Source: Adiantum capillus-veneris (lineage: Eukaryota; Streptophyta; Polypodiopsida; Polypodiales; Pteridaceae). Taken from it: 64,000 bases of DNA. The DNA lies in contig CM043956.1 in assembly GCA_014529385.2 (NCBI GenBank), forward strand, positions 62,635,120-62,699,119. The letters are read 5' to 3'. Of this stretch, positions 1 to 16,303 are shown in pieces; position 1 is the stretch's first letter, and the number at the start of each line of letters is the position of its first letter. Both the position numbers and the translations under genes were made by a program. The notes under the pieces are model-generated. The model was not told the origin of the DNA, searched no databases, and saw nothing but the letters and a program-made list of their open reading frames with translations.

Positions 1-1138
1 ATACAAGCAGTCACAGGTTTCACAGGTTTTTGTAGATTTTTGCAGGCAGTTTCTCTTGTGGGATGCGTTGTGAGCTAGTTTGCTCTCTACTTGCGTATAT
101 GGTTATGTGCTTTACGCTCAGTTGTGCAGTTTGTCCTGGTTGTTTTGCTTGCAGAAGTTTGCAGATTGTGAAATTGGTTTTATGCACATGTGAGCATCAG
201 TTTTGATGCGATTAATAATGCTTTTCAGCATTGTGTAGTGGTCGAGTTACCTCCCACTTTGTTGCCAGTTTTTGGCATGGTTTATGATTGAGATTGTACT
301 TGAGGATTTGCTCAGTTTACAGGTGAGATTCTGCCACGTGTTTCCCAGATTTCTCACCATACTTTGGTTCTTAGCCATTCACTTATGGTTGCAAATATGT
401 GTGACTGTGCAGAGTCCACTGCGGTGACTTTTGAGAGACGGCAGTCTCGTTCTTGCCGATACTTGCATTGTTGGCATTCCGGTCACACAAGACACATTAG
501 ATGTCGTCGTTTCAGACGTATGAGACAACAACGGAGATATATGTGAGATGCAGATACGGCTTGACACAGGTTAGAGAGGCAGTTCTAGTGGCAGTCTATG
601 CCAGTGACGATGATGTCATGCTTGCCTCTAGTGTACCTCTTGCAAATTTGTCTATGGTTAGCACACTTTCTCCACAGTGGTTACTAGATAACAATGCTAC
701 TTTCCATGTCACACCATGTCGTGAGTGGTTTAGCACATTTTCTAGTGGGAGACTTGGATGTGTGCACTTGGCCGTTGGATCGACGTTTGACATAGAGGGT
801 GTAAGAGATGTTTGTTTATCTTTGCCCAGTGGTGCATCATACACGCTACGACGTGTGCGCTACGTTCCTCAGCTGAGACAGAGCTTGATCTCAGTGAGAC
901 AATTAGCAGACTTTGGTTGTCAGATATTGCTTAGATAGCAATATTTCCAGATGCATTGTGGTTCACTAGTGATTGCTAGAGGAGCCCGCAGCGACCTGGT
1001 ATATACTTTGTATGTGTTTGAGGTTCGAGATGGCGTAGTCTCGGTGGTGTTGCTGGCATGTTTTGAGCGAGAGACGAGATGGGTGAGCTCCATCATGCTC
1101 AGGAGACAGAGCATTTAGTTGTGTAGTACGTGCCAGTA

Positions 1139-1305
1139 GACTCTGTAGAGACAGAGATAGAGCGGCAGTGCTCTAGTGAGACACAGCAGGTGTTGTTAGA
1201 CTGTGTGCAGACAGTCTAACAACACCGAGACTCTGTAGAGACAGAGATAGAGCAGCAGTGCTCTAGTGAGACACAGCAGGTGTTGTTAGACTGTGTGCAG
1301 ACAGT
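1139..1305. repeat. 90-bp tandem duplication containing a perfect hairpin
   Basis: Two near-identical copies start at 1139 and 1229, so the period is 90 bp. At the junction, 1189-1226 forms a perfect hairpin with 16-bp arms (GGTGTTGTTAGACTGT) and a 6-nt loop. It lies inside the Copia relic. Confidence 0.85.
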
Positions 1306-1883
1306 TGAGCATGTCTTCTCCCTAGAGACACAGACATAGTTGACAGATATGGAGTTTTTTGACATGCTCATATTAGAGACTGATGAGTTGATACCAAGAC
1401 GCACAGTTTTTCCTATGGGTGAGAGGGACGTAGCTTCCCCTGTGTCGGTGTTGACACATCCATACCCGATGCGTAGTCTTGATGATGCAATGGTTACAGA
1501 TAGCGCAGGGGAGGCGAGTACAACCAGGTTTGCATAGATTTTGTCAGTGTTTCGGCGTCTCATGTTCAACTTGTTAGTGTCGAGGCCCAATCTAGCAGCT
1601 GCAATGGGAGCATTTGCAGCAGGGATAGTCAGTCATACGGTGACTGACACTAGCATGATGCTTCGTGGAGCTTTGCAGACCATAAAAATTTGTCTACGGG
1701 ATTTACATGCAGGCTCTAGTGTGGGTACGCATGCTCGCCTACGACCAGAATACGACTGCGTATAGATCGACAGACTGAGCCAGTGGACATAGGTTGAGAG
1801 AATCTCTTTCTTAGTTTCTTCTACATACTAGTAGTTTAGCTAGTAGGCCTTACTTATCAACGCATTGCCTTTAAGTGGGCGAA

Positions 1884-2089
1884 TGTTGGGGTAAAGGCAC
1901 TCCTCCTTTTGCTCATCCCAAATTTTTAGTGTCCGGCCACCCACCGTGTATCCACACTTCCTTATTCTTTCTATAGATAAGAATAAGGAGCACCTCACTC
2001 ATACACTTGAGTTAGTACGAGAGGTTGCTCCACCCATATCTCATGATCTTCCCCTTCCCCGCACGCACCGCACCGCGCACGCACACACT
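1884..2089 (+). repeat. Copia LTR, partial
   Basis: Starts with TGTTGGGG directly after a purine tract (AAGTGGGCGAA), as a 3' LTR does. It contains promoter-like and GC/CA-rich sequence near 2050-2089. The 3' terminus was lost where Gypsy protease sequence begins. Confidence 0.55.
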
Positions 2090-2790
2090 CACAAGCTTCA
2101 TATCAACGGAGTTGGCCACTAAGCTGGGCATACAAGATTTTGAGATGGGAGATACTGTTTCAAGAGACAACAGGCCTCCGGTACTCCCTTGATTGTGAAT
2201 TCAAGGCTTCATGTCCAAAGCTACGTTTACAAAGAGGACTTTTTCATCTTCCCTCTCCAACATGAGGATGTTTAGGGGCACCATGGTTCAACCGCATGGT
2301 TGCCAATATGAAGTTCCTTGTAAGGAGAATTTATTTCACCTACAAGGAAAAGAACATGTATATAGATGCTAATGAGTCGGGTCGTATACCTCTTGTAAAT
2401 TCCTCTACTTTTGATAAGTCAATGAAAAGCTCAATTTTTGTGTAAATGATTTTTGTCAAAGAGTCCATAAATGATTCTAATGTTTTATCCAATGGAAATA
2501 TTAGGAATCAAGACGAATTAGAGTTGTTTAATTTCTTAAACGGATTCCAATATATTTTTGTCAATCACATCCCTAGAGTTACCTCCAAAATGAGGGGATG
2601 ATGACCATAAGATAGAGCTTCTACCTGGGAGCTCACCGCCTAATAAGCCTCCTTATAAATTTTTTCAAGCTCAACAAGAGGAGATTATGAGGCAAGTGCA
2701 TGAACTGGTAGACAAGGGAATGGTGAGGCCTAGTTCGAAAAGGAGCTACTAGCTGTTCTACATGCCCTTGACACATGGAAGCATTATCTT

Positions 2791-3012
2791 TTGGGGACTC
2801 CATTCATCCTACGAATGGATCACCAAAGTCTTAAGTACTTCATGATGCAAACCAAGCTTTTCGACAAACAAATGATGTGGGAAAATTTTCTTTCGCAATT
2901 TAATTTCCATATTTCTCAAGCACAATCAAGTGGCCAATGCACTATCACGACAACCAAAAGTAAATGTAGTGTCTATAGCAACTCACAATTATCTATCTTC
3001 TATGATAGATGA
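2791..3012 (+). pseudogene. Gypsy RNase H segment (relic A)
   Basis: Reads GTPFILRMDHQSLKYFM, the typical C-terminal RNase H motif of plant Gypsy elements. An ALSRQ linker motif lies just downstream in another frame (from 2930). It is part of broken copy A. Confidence 0.75.
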
Positions 3013-3240
3013 GTATGCTACTGACCTTGATTTCAAGGATATAATGCCAGGCATTGCCTTAGGGAAGAAAGAAGAACCGTTCACCTTGCAGGATGGTTAT
3101 CTTCTCCATGGCAATAGGCTTTGTGTTACTAACTCCCTTCATGATAAAGTAATGTATGAATCCCATTCTCCTCCCTATGCGTTCATAGAGGGATTTAACC
3201 TACTCTTCGAGGAGTAGAGACGTATTTCTATTGGCCTACC

Positions 3241-3846
3241 ATGAAAGTAGACATACAAGAGTATATTTCAAAATGCGTGATATGCCAAAAGACCAAGTAT
3301 AATAGAGGGAAGAAACCTGGATTACTCCAGCCATTGCCAATTCCTAATTCACCATGGGAGAGTATATCTATGGATTTTATCTTTGGATTACCCAAGTCTA
3401 TCCATGGGAATACGAGAATCTGGACAATAGTCGACATGTTTAGTAAACAAATACATTTCATACCTGTCAAAAAGACTATTAAGACACATCAAATGGCAAC
3501 CCTCTTCATATCACATATTTTCAAACACCATGGCTTGCCAACATCCATAGTGTCAGATAGAGATCCTCGAATGACCATAATTTTTTGGAAGAGTCTCTTT
3601 GAGAATCTAGGTACAAGGCTGAATTTATCTTTGGCCTATCACCCACAAACCGATGGCCAAAGTGAGATAGCTAACCTTAAGATTCTAGGTCAGCTCAAGA
3701 CCTATGCCATGGAAGTAGTTCAACTTTCACAATGGGAGAAGTACCTACCTCTTGTAGAGTATGCGTACAGTAACAATGTCCATGCTACTACAGGGAAGGC
3801 ACCCTTCAAAATCATTGAGGAAGACCAAAAGTCCCTTGCTACTTAA
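3241..3846 (+). pseudogene. Gypsy integrase segment (relic A)
   Basis: About 200 codons. The C-terminal half of the zinc-binding domain (CVICQKTK) is followed by the catalytic core: SMDFIFGLPKS, then VDMFSK, then IVSDRDPRM, then YHPQTDGQSE. These are the conserved first and second acidic blocks and the third-acid helix region of chromovirus integrases. It is one segment of a broken element. Confidence 0.88.
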
Positions 3847-4132
3847 GGTACATGGGAAGATCTTCGCTACTGATGAGTATAGATGAAACCCACAAGAATC
3901 TTTTCAAAAGATTGAGGAGGCTTTATCCAACTCACAATAAAGACAAAAAGCTGATGCTAACAAGCACAGAAGGGCCTGAACTTTCAAGGAAAACGATTGG
4001 GTCCTACTCAAGTTTCCCAAGGCTCAATTGAGGCAAATGACGAGCAAAAATCCTACCAGCCACCAAAAGTATTATGCTAAGCTAGCAAAAAGATAATATG
4101 ATCATTTTCAAATTTTAAAACTAATCAACGAG

Positions 4133-4441
4133 ATGGCCTATCAACTAAAATTGCCCAATCATTGGCTCATACACAATGCTTTTCATGTGAGCCTACTTAA
4201 GCCTTACAAAGGAGAGACACCAAGAGAACCAATAATTGAGGACCTGCCCAAGATCGAGGATCAAGAAGAGGTGCTCCAGCTCGAATCCATCCTTCGACAT
4301 GAAGATAAGGTACTAAGACATGGTACGATTATCCAACGATATCTTATTAATTTCAAAAATTATCCTTTTAAAGATGTTAGATGGATGCAAGGAACACATC
4401 TTAAGGATAGGATGAACCTTGTCAATGCTACATTAGAGTAA
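4133..4441 (+). pseudogene. Gypsy integrase C-terminal, chromodomain-like segment (relic A)
   Basis: Begins with NHWLIHNAFHVSLLKPYKG, the conserved linker after the integrase core in plant chromoviruses. It continues into a chromodomain-like stretch (ESILRHED...YLINFKNYP...RWMQ). This supports assignment to the chromovirus lineage. Confidence 0.75.
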
Positions 4442-4778
4442 GCAAATGTAAATGCTTTTTGAATGAACAATGTTCTTGTCTTATAAGACTAGTTCTCGTT
4501 TTATTGTGCACAAATTTAAGTAGTATGCATACTTAGAATCATGTTTGTGATGAAGACGTCTCCCAAACAGCAAGTAGAATTTGTCACTCTACTTTGGGAG
4601 TATTATGCTTGCGCTAGCTAAGTCTCCCAAGCACCAAATGGACTAGTCATCCATTCTGGAATAATGTCGTAGGGTAAAAAGGGATTCTCTACCCACTAAA
4701 AAAACTAAGACTAATGACTAAGGCTTTATCTGCTCTACCTCATAATCGAGGACAATTATGGTTTCAAGAGAGAGGTAA

Positions 4779-6754
4779 TGCCATAAAATCTAATATCTAA
4801 CTATCCCAAATGATTTTCTCATATTGAACTCATCACATTAGGGAAATTTTGGCCTCTCAAAGGGGCCCTATAAGCACTTTGACTTTCTCTCTCTTGTCCA
4901 AAACGGGCGCACGGTAAAATTTTTACAAATGAAATTAAAGCTTGTCAGACCTTTTGGATTTAGAATGTCCTCATCGAGATCTATCCATTGATATATAGCA
5001 TGCCATCATATTGCTTATATTCTAGAAGATTCCACTTTTTGATATGACAAGTGCGTCTTATAAATGAAATCCACATTTCAGCTTCAGTGGGGAGGCCATA
5101 CCTTCTACAAATCAACTCCAAATTTGTCACAGCTTGGGGATTTAGAACCTACTTTCTAATATCTTTCCAATGATATGTTGGTTGATAGGGTTTTGAAAAA
5201 CCGTTTATCTACTTCACCGGGTTGCCCACTTTGGACAAAAGAGAAAAAGTCAAACCTCCTTATAGGGCCCCTTTGAGAGTCAAAATTTTCCCTAATGTTT
5301 AATGTGGAAAAATAAATGGGAACAAGAGTTAGAATATAGATATGTGCTTTTAAATCTATCTCAACACAGGATCAAAGGGAGAGAAGGCTACATCTCATGA
5401 AGGGTCCAAAAGGGAGATGGTCTACCAAAGAGAAATGAGTAGGTAATGGAGCTTAAAAGACCTTAGGGTTATCTTCATTAAAGACCTCCAAAGGTTAGTG
5501 TTTAGAGTCCTTAGACCTAGGACCTTTAGGTACTTTAGACCTTAGGCAAGCTAAGCATGTGCTTGAGGTGCTTGAGTTGACTAATGTGCTTGTCGTGTTT
5601 GATGACTAGAGGGCTTGAGGTTCTTGATGACTAAGGTTCTTGAGGTTCTTGATGACCAAGGTTCTTGAAAGTCAGCAAGTGGCCTACAAAGAAGGGGGTC
5701 AGCCCAAGAAGTAGGGGATGAGAGAGAGCACTCACCCACACACACCAAGAGCCACCCCTTCCACAAGAGGCATATAGGACACATGTCAAGCCCCTAGGAA
5801 GGTTGCCTTCATATTGTGCCTAAAGCCTATTGGGTGGATGACATTAAAAGAGGTCCAATCAGAATTTAGATTAATTAAATAATTATTCAAGCCCTCTCTC
5901 TCAAAGGGGAAAAGAGGACACTTGTCCAAATGCTACCTCTATTGCTAGTTATAACCTAAGCTTATGATTGATTAAGCTTGGCAAGGGCCAATGAGGTGCA
6001 AGCAAGAGTAAGGAGTGAGAGGGGTCGACCAAGGCTAGGAGAGAGGCTCCTTTTTTCTCATTCTCCCACACACTCACACACTCTCTCATTGTGTTGAGCA
6101 AGAACTCCATCTCCTTCTCCAAGCTTGAGAAATAGAGCGCCTACACCAACACCTCTTGGCTATGGAATGCAAATCCAACCAAGAGTCATGCTTCGAAGCA
6201 ATGCTGGGCCATCTTCTTCATCTATATTACTATTCTATGCTATGCTCTATGAGTAATGATATATGAGGAAACTACTTCTTTTTCATATACTACATCTTCT
6301 CCTCTTTCCTTCCCTCACTCCCTGCTAGCTCTCTCAACCTTTGAAGGTGTTTGACATCTTGGGATTGAGGCTGGGGACAAGTAAATGTTTTTGCAAGGTA
6401 GTTACGGGCATAAATTTGGTGCATGAAGTTTACCAAGTTTACCATCTTCATTGCATCAACAAGGTCTCAAGGAACACAAAGCATGTATTGTACCAAGTCT
6501 CTCTTCATGGGAGAATCTATAATACAAAAGCCTTTTTGGAGGGGGGACCCGCTCCAAGTAAATCCGGTCCTCAACTATTGTCAATTTCTCTAATTCTCTC
6601 TCTTTTTTACAAGCATTGGCCATGCCAAGCTAACTAGGTTTAATGATCATTTTGCTACCTTTACTCAAGTGCTCTTTAAGAGTTTTCTTAAGGAAATGTT
6701 CACTCTTGTTACTTTAATTCCGTTACAATCAATGTTATACCATATTCCATTACA
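4779..6754 (+). repeat. 3' LTR of Gypsy relic A (1976 bp, includes a MITE)
   Basis: Begins TGCCATAAAATC directly after the purine tract CAAGAGAGAGG and ends CCATTACA. It aligns along its length with the LTR at 59066-60664, sharing for example CAAATCCGGTCCTCAACT-like and TTTTGGAGGGGGGACC blocks. Without the 462-bp MITE the LTR is about 1514 bp, against 1599 bp for the other copy. The two are visibly diverged, so they are old copies of one family. Confidence 0.85.
4836..5297. mobile_element. MITE with ~75-bp inverted termini (CATTAGG family)
   Basis: The left end CATTAGGGAAATTTTGGCCT and the reverse complement of the right end CATTAGGGAAAATTTTGACT match for about 75 bp, through CTCAAAGGGGCCCTATAAG and TTTGACTTTCTCTC. 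The related LTR at 59066 supplies the empty site: ...GATCATTTAATG there, against ...CATCA / MITE / TTTAATG here. The insertion added no visible target-site duplication. No coding capacity. The termini resemble those of the 5.6-kb element at 28088-33735, which may be its autonomous or larger relative. Confidence 0.85.
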
Positions 6755-7883
6755 TGAAAATCTAGGGTTCTACCTCTCACTTTCCCTCTCACATGAGGAG
6801 TTGTCTCTTCTCTTTTTGAAGCCCTAGACCTCTTTCCTCTCTCTGTCTCTTTCGTGCTTTGTGAAAGAACGCTTGCTCTTTGTGTCTTCCTATTCCTCTT
6901 CCTCCTTACCTTACCCCTTGTTTTCCTCCTCCCTATTCTTCCTTACCTTACCCCTCCTTTTCCTCAACATTTCTACGGAGCTTGAAGATCTTGGTCAAGC
7001 ATTCAAGTGAGAGATCTCCCAAACTCTAGGAAAGCTCTTATGAAATGGGTGTATTTTGAGATGGCTGCAAACTATGTAGGATTGGCTGGCATGCCATTCA
7101 AAACGACCTCGATGCAAATCTACACATTCTTTGTATTCTAAGGTGGGTCTGCTAGTGAAGAGCCCTTCACTGTTGAAAAGACAGAAGAGAACAAGAGTGA
7201 CAGAGACTTTGGATGCAGCCAGATAATGAAGGGGTTGATGTGACCTTATGCAAGTAATTGCAGAAGCACCTAGTCAACTAGGAGCAACCCAATCTTTGAC
7301 TTGGTGAGTGTGGACCATATGTAAGTAATTGCACAAGCACCTAGTCAACTAGGAGCAACCCCATCTTTGCCTTGGTAAGTGTGGGCCATAACCATCTTTT
7401 GTTGAATTTTCAGCTCGTCAAGCTGGTGAGGTCTTTCATTTTTCTTTGTGCAACATCAAATGGTGGATGGTGGATGTAGAGGCTTTGAGGAGCAACAATG
7501 GGTGCTTTGGCAAATCATTGACACTCTACACAGCCTGTAAAGCTCTCATGCTGGTTTCCTTTGTGCCACGTCATGTTGTTGGTGCATTGTAACTCATTCT
7601 CTGTTGCTCCTCTTCTTTCAACTTAGCCTCATGTTCAAGCTCCTTTTTGTGAACTTTGATTCTCCAAAAAACAAAGGAAAGTAGGCAGAAAAATGGTGGA
7701 TGTTGCACACAAAGGCTCCAGGGAACAACAATGGATGCTTTGGTATGACACTCTATGCAGCTGCTAAAGCACTCATGTTTTTTTCCATTGTATCACGTCA
7801 TGCATGTGCTATGCCATTATTGGTTCTATTTTGTTCCTCTTCTTTCAACTGAGCCTTACGCTCAAGCTCCTTTGTGCAGACCT
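6755..7883. other. Non-coding stretch with tandem repeats
   Basis: No gene recognised. The first part is CT-rich (6770-6970). A ~71-bp unit is repeated at about 7248-7390 (AAGCACCTAGTCAACTAGGA in both copies). A ~225-bp unit starts at 7469 and again at 7694. The second unit is interrupted at 7883 by copia B and resumes at 38450, and a third, more diverged unit follows to about 38690. Confidence 0.6.
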
Positions 7884-8066
7884 TGTAGAGTACATAGTGC
7901 ATGCGCAGTGAGAGAGAGAAGAAGAGTAGATACAAAGTGTCGGTGGAGCTCAGTGTGAGGATTGGAATACCTGACTACTCCTTATTTTCCTATATGATCA
8001 AAACACTATATAAGGTTAGTATGGTCATCATGATGGGTGTGGAGCCAGTTGTTCTGAAACCTAACA
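7884..8066 (-). repeat. 3' LTR of copia B
   Basis: 183 bp, with the purine-rich tract AAGTGGAAGAT (minus strand) directly upstream. It aligns with 38267-38449 over its length, sharing blocks such as GTGGAGCTCAGTGTGAGGA and ATGATGGGTGT. Confidence 0.8.
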
Positions 8067-8533
8067 ATCTTCCACTTAAGGCCAACATGGCCCAAGTGGC
8101 TTCACCCTACACCCATCATCTCCATGCAATGTGCTTGCTAGCCAATATATCACATATCACATGATAACAAACTTTTATGTGTTTTCACTTGAAGTGAAAC
8201 ATGGGGTTCTTTACTAAAGCAATTGCATTTTGACTATCACATGCAACACTGGAGTTTGAGTAATCACTAGGCAAGCTAACCACATAGCTTCCTTGCTAGC
8301 ACCAAAAACTGCTACATACTCTGTCTCTGTGGTGGAAGTTGAGGTATAGTTTCGGAGACATGATCTCCATGACACGACTGCTCTAGAAAATAGAAAAACT
8401 TAACTAGACATGGATCTCTGACTATCTACACAACCCGTAAATACCTACCTAGAATAATCATTATTCCCAAAGCATAAGCACTCGTCTGTAGTACGTTTTG
8501 GATATCTTAAAATGTGCTTTATTTCTATCAGGA
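8067..8533 (-). pseudogene. Copia B RNase H / end of pol (relic)
   Basis: On the minus strand near 8290-8350 the sequence encodes TETEYVAVFGASKEAMWL, the conserved end of Copia RNase H. Around 8460-8530 an ARILRYLKGT-like stretch is recognisable. Broken relic, cut off at 8533 by a younger LTR. Confidence 0.7.
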
Positions 8534-8904
8534 TGCATGATATATTTGGCACCACCTATGGAGACTCTTTATGAGTCCCCATGCATGATTACATATCCCA
8601 AACGATTCCCATATATGTATACATGACACATGGACCTTTTTAAACATAGTACACTTGCATATATGAAGCCAATAGATAGGTCAAAAAACAAGACGAACAA
8701 GGTGTACACGAGTTTCTCACTTGATACTCTCCTCTTGGGTGGATTTGAATGATCTCCCACACCTCATTGATGATGTAAGCAAGATACCTCTTCCTTCTCT
8801 TATATAAGGATCTCATTCGTACTCATTTGATGATAAATTAAGAAGCTACATTGTGCACATTTCGATGATGAATGGCTCACTTGTGTTTCCACCATAACCT
8901 TTCA
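8534..8904 (+). repeat. LTR of another retrotransposon (element G)
   Basis: 371 bp beginning TGCATGATATATTTGG and ending ACCTTTCA. A TATA-like TATATAAGG at 8799-8807 lies about 100 bp before the LTR end, a normal LTR promoter spacing. A primer site follows directly. It interrupts copia B. No second LTR was found. Confidence 0.6.
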
Positions 8905-8906
8905 AT

Positions 8907-8918
8907 TGGTATTAGAGC
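8907..8918 (+). other. Primer binding site (tRNA-iMet type)
   Basis: TGGTATTAGAGC starts two bases after the LTR end and differs at one position from the plant tRNA-iMet complement TGGTATCAGAGC. Confidence 0.65.
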
Positions 8919-12998
<4,080 letters not shown>

Positions 12999-12999
12999 C

Positions 13000-14640
13000 T
13001 ACTTAAGCTCGTCACCAAAAAGCATTAAAGAATTTTGACTTCCTTTTACTGGCAACCAGGACATCACTGACATAAGCATCAATAGGAATAGAATCCAAAT
13101 CGAGCCACATTTGGCACATTGTCCAAGGAAATGAAAAACCTTGTGCACTTTTTGCAGTATCAAGGATGATTTAGCATCATCACCCCCTCTAGCTTCATAG
13201 CCATCACAAAAAACCTTGGGAGTCTTTGAACCTGTATCATCAGAGGAGTTTTTACATTTTGGGGTTTCAGCTTGATCATGAAAAACATCTTTATCCAATA
13301 GATCTTCATCCATAGCATCCTCAGGAAAATCACCCTCGAAAGTCTCAACATTCATCAAAACTATAGGAGTTATCTCCTCATGCAGCCCATGTACAAGCAT
13401 AGATGTAAAATCCCTGTCAATAATCTGTTCACAATCATCATGATCTAGGCAATTTTCATACTCATCAATATCATCCTCTGCTTCCTCATGTGCATCCATG
13501 TTACTTAACAATCCATCATAGCACTATAAAGGCTCATCTGGCACTCCCTCTGAAAGGGGTACATGCATCAAAAATCTTTTCTATATTGTTATAGTCATCT
13601 CCTTTAGATCTAGTCAAGAAATCATCGATTATAGCATCTTCTTCCATGATAACAGCATCTGCAAATATATTGTTAGTAGCACTCATAAGTTCATTGCCAT
13701 TCTCAGGCTCATCATGTGCTGGGTCCACAATCCTGGTCACTTCATCAGCTATTGTGTATATAATAGCTTCATTTATGCACTCATCTGCAGCAAACATGTT
13801 GTCTTGCTTGGCAATAGTGCTAATAGTTTTAGAAATATCATGTAGAGGCTCATCTGTTGGATGAACTCCTTTAGAATAACCCATGTCAAGGTCAGCAACT
13901 TGTGAACCACTTGTTGTACATTCTATGTCTTCACTGAAACCATTATTGGAGGTAGCATCCATGCGAGCAATCTTTGAAAAAAATTCATATAAGTTTGTTT
14001 CAGCATTAAATTCATTGTTTACCTTTTCTTCATTGCTCAAAATATGCTCCTCTGAAACTAAATATGCTACTTTCAATTTTGCATTTTCTTTGGCTTTGCT
14101 TCTTGCAGAAATGTGTTCCCAAAATTCATCATAGTTGAGGAATTGCATCTGATCCCCTTCACCTTTACTGAAGACAATCTGGCTTTGTTCAGTAATATCC
14201 TTTATTTCCAGATCTAGAATCCTTGAGCTTTTGCAAATAAATTCCTTTGCAAAATAGTCCCACCGTGTGGGATATGCTTATGCCAGTTCTTGAACTGCCT
14301 TTTAAAATTTGAGTTTACAACCTCTTCAAAAGCTGTAATCATCCATTTTTGGGAACATTTTGGCTCTTCATCTCGGCTTCATAACATGTAATAAAACCTT
14401 CTGGATCATATCCTTGAAAAACACGATGCTGCTTCCATACAACATCGAGTGCCATCTCTAGTGCATCATCAGTCTGCCTTTTTATCTACATGGCTTTCGC
14501 TCCTTGCAGACATCCCTGAACTAATTCCAGCATTTTTGGTACTTCTGTAACTGCTAGATTATTATCAAAACCATTGGAATTTAAATCATCAATAAACTGC
14601 TTCAATTGTTCTGGCATCTCCATCTTTACCTCCCACCCCG
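13000..14640 (-). pseudogene. Probable LTR-retrotransposon gag-like relic
   Basis: Read on the minus strand. The upstream part (about 14630 to 14300) encodes MPEQLKQFIDDLNSNGF and later VFQGYDPEGFITCYEAEM, which resembles the N-terminal gag region of plant retroelements. Two acidic open segments follow, at 13534-14148 and 12999-13511, rich in Asp and Glu with no recognised domain. No protease, reverse transcriptase or integrase motif was found. The gag reading is by resemblance only; an unrelated decayed gene is possible. It is broken in several places. Confidence 0.35.
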
Positions 14641-14670
14641 GCTTGTTTCGCGTTGGGTTCACCAAAGATG

Positions 14671-14738
14671 TCGGGGGATATGTGTTCGAAACGTGAGCCA
14701 GGTAGGCATCGAGCCTCTAGCTGCGAGAGGTGTGAAAG
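14671..14738 (-). repeat. Short dispersed repeat, possibly tRNA-derived SINE (copy 2)
   Basis: Matches 9472-9541: minus strand CAGCTAGAGGCTCGATGCC, then CACGTTTCGAACACATATCC. The copies diverge outside about 70 bp. Confidence 0.4.
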
Positions 14739-14739
14739 A

Positions 14740-15477
14740 GAGAGAGTAACAGACACCGAAAGATCTGGTAATTGTAAGGTCTCCAACCCCGAGCTAAAAG
14801 AGCACCATTGTACCATGAAAAGATCATAATGGAAAAAGTTATTATTTTTAGCAGTTTTCTAAATTCTGTCAGTGCCATGATGTTTAGAATGTTATAAAGC
14901 TTCAAAATGTGAATTAAAATAATTTTTGTGAAAAATTTCCAAAAATAATAAGTTTTTGGTCACCCGACCCGTCTAGTTTTGACCGTCTCGAAAAACTGCA
15001 CCCGTACCCCGAATTTGAAAAAAATGCATTTTTGGACCCCAGGAGCTGCTAAATATGGTAGGTACTCGGATATATACACCTTATTTAGAGCTTAGTATAG
15101 CAATTTATGGCATTAAATTCCGACTCGTATGGCCCGTTTTAGCCTAAAACCAAAATTTCCTAAGGTTGTGCGGGGAGGCACCGGGGCTCGAGGCTGTGTG
15201 GGAACAGGTTCCAGGCCACTTAGAGCTTGCTTTAGCAGCTAGGGGGCGCCCTCTCTTCTCTTGGGAGTGGTGGAAGACTTTCCTTGCTTGAGAGAGAGTG
15301 TGAGAGTCAGTTATACTAGCTAACTGGACACTTGGTAGGCATGTAACTGGACTTGCCATGCATGAAGTGAGTGCTCATTCAGATGATTATAGCAACATGG
15401 GTCGATTTTCAGCATGGAGGGGCCTATTTAAGAGTGTTCTCACACACACACACACACACATGCTCACACACACACCC

Positions 15478-15514
<37 letters not shown>

Positions 15515-16303
15515 ACACCTACACACACCTTGGGGAGCTGCTGCCGGTACACATAGTTTTTGGAGAAGAAGCAAAGGAGGGAAGTGCTGCCCGATTCTCA
15601 TCTTGAGAACTTCATTGGTTCAGAGAATTGAGAGGATTTCAGCCCCTAATCATGGTAATCATGATTTAATTTGTGCTCTTCTGTAAACCTCTTCATCATT
15701 CTCTTAATTCCTCATCTACTATGCTTAATCCTAGCTATATTTCCCAATAGCTGCTCTCTAATTCTCCATATCAATATTCTATTACATAATCATCATCCAA
15801 TAGCTAATTATATAGCCATTAATCTCTCCTTATCATAGATTAATGCATGATTAAAAGAGAAATCTCCCTCTAGGCAGCATAGTAATTAATTGTCAAGCCG
15901 GTAATGATGTAGATTTGGTCAAATTCATTCTTTTACCACACATTATTGGTGTAACTAAGTTAGATTTAGTTTATTCCTTGATTAAGATATAATTAAGGGA
16001 AATTAATCCTTCATTAAGCCACTAAGAAGGGAATTTTCTCTCACCTATGCATACGGTAATTCTGCATCTTCCTATTTGCATTAGGAAGGTAATTGAGCTT
16101 GTCTAATTCACTCTCTAGTAATTTAAATTTTGAAATTCTTAATCATCTAAGCCAAGTGATTAACTTCATAGCCGATTCCCATAGGACAAGTGAAGTATTA
16201 TCCATAAAATTACTATGTCCCGAAGGAAAATCTAAACCCCTCGTATAAGAAGGATTGTTTACTGATTCTAATATGTCATCTTGATTGTTATGATACTCAC
16301 AGA
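14740..16303. other. Unassigned, LTR-like in part
   Basis: No gene recognised. A TATTTAAGAG box lies near 15427, just upstream of a (CA)n tract. The sequence from 15650 on is AT-rich. An LTR is possible but no termini or partner were found. Confidence 0.35.
15438..15529. repeat. (CA)n microsatellite, interrupted
   Basis: CA dinucleotides with short breaks (ATGCTCACAC, CCCAGTACAC, TACACACACC). Confidence 0.95.

Larger units (their letters stand above)
1..2089 (+). mobile_element. Ty1/copia retrotransposon relic, 3' part
   Basis: A degraded Copia element that enters from the left edge. A zinc-knuckle-like Cys/His stretch lies near 450-505. It is followed by a protease and pre-integrase region near 660-940 with the Copia pattern WLLDNNATFHVTPCREWF, where family members normally have WILDSGASFHVTP. 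The rest of pol is not recognisable, and 1139-1305 is a tandem duplication. A purine tract at 1873-1883 sits directly before an LTR starting TGTTGGGG at 1884. The element is clearly broken, with many breaks and most of pol missing. Its right end meets a Gypsy fragment at about 2090 with no clean LTR end, which points to a recombination junction. The protease and LTR assignments are well supported; the exact boundaries are not. Confidence 0.7.
2090..6754 (+). mobile_element. Gypsy chromovirus relic with 3' LTR (copy A)
   Basis: Same family and orientation as the element at 59066-64000. Its left end, from about 2090, matches the protease region of that copy at 62735 onward. Parts in order: protease and linker region about 2107-2700, RNase H segment 2791-3012, zinc-binding and integrase core 3241-3846, chromodomain-like C-terminus 4133-4441, purine tract 4765-4775, and 3' LTR 4779-6754. 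The 5' half is absent and the remainder is broken by many changes, so it is an old, dead copy. A MITE sits inside its LTR. Confidence 0.85.
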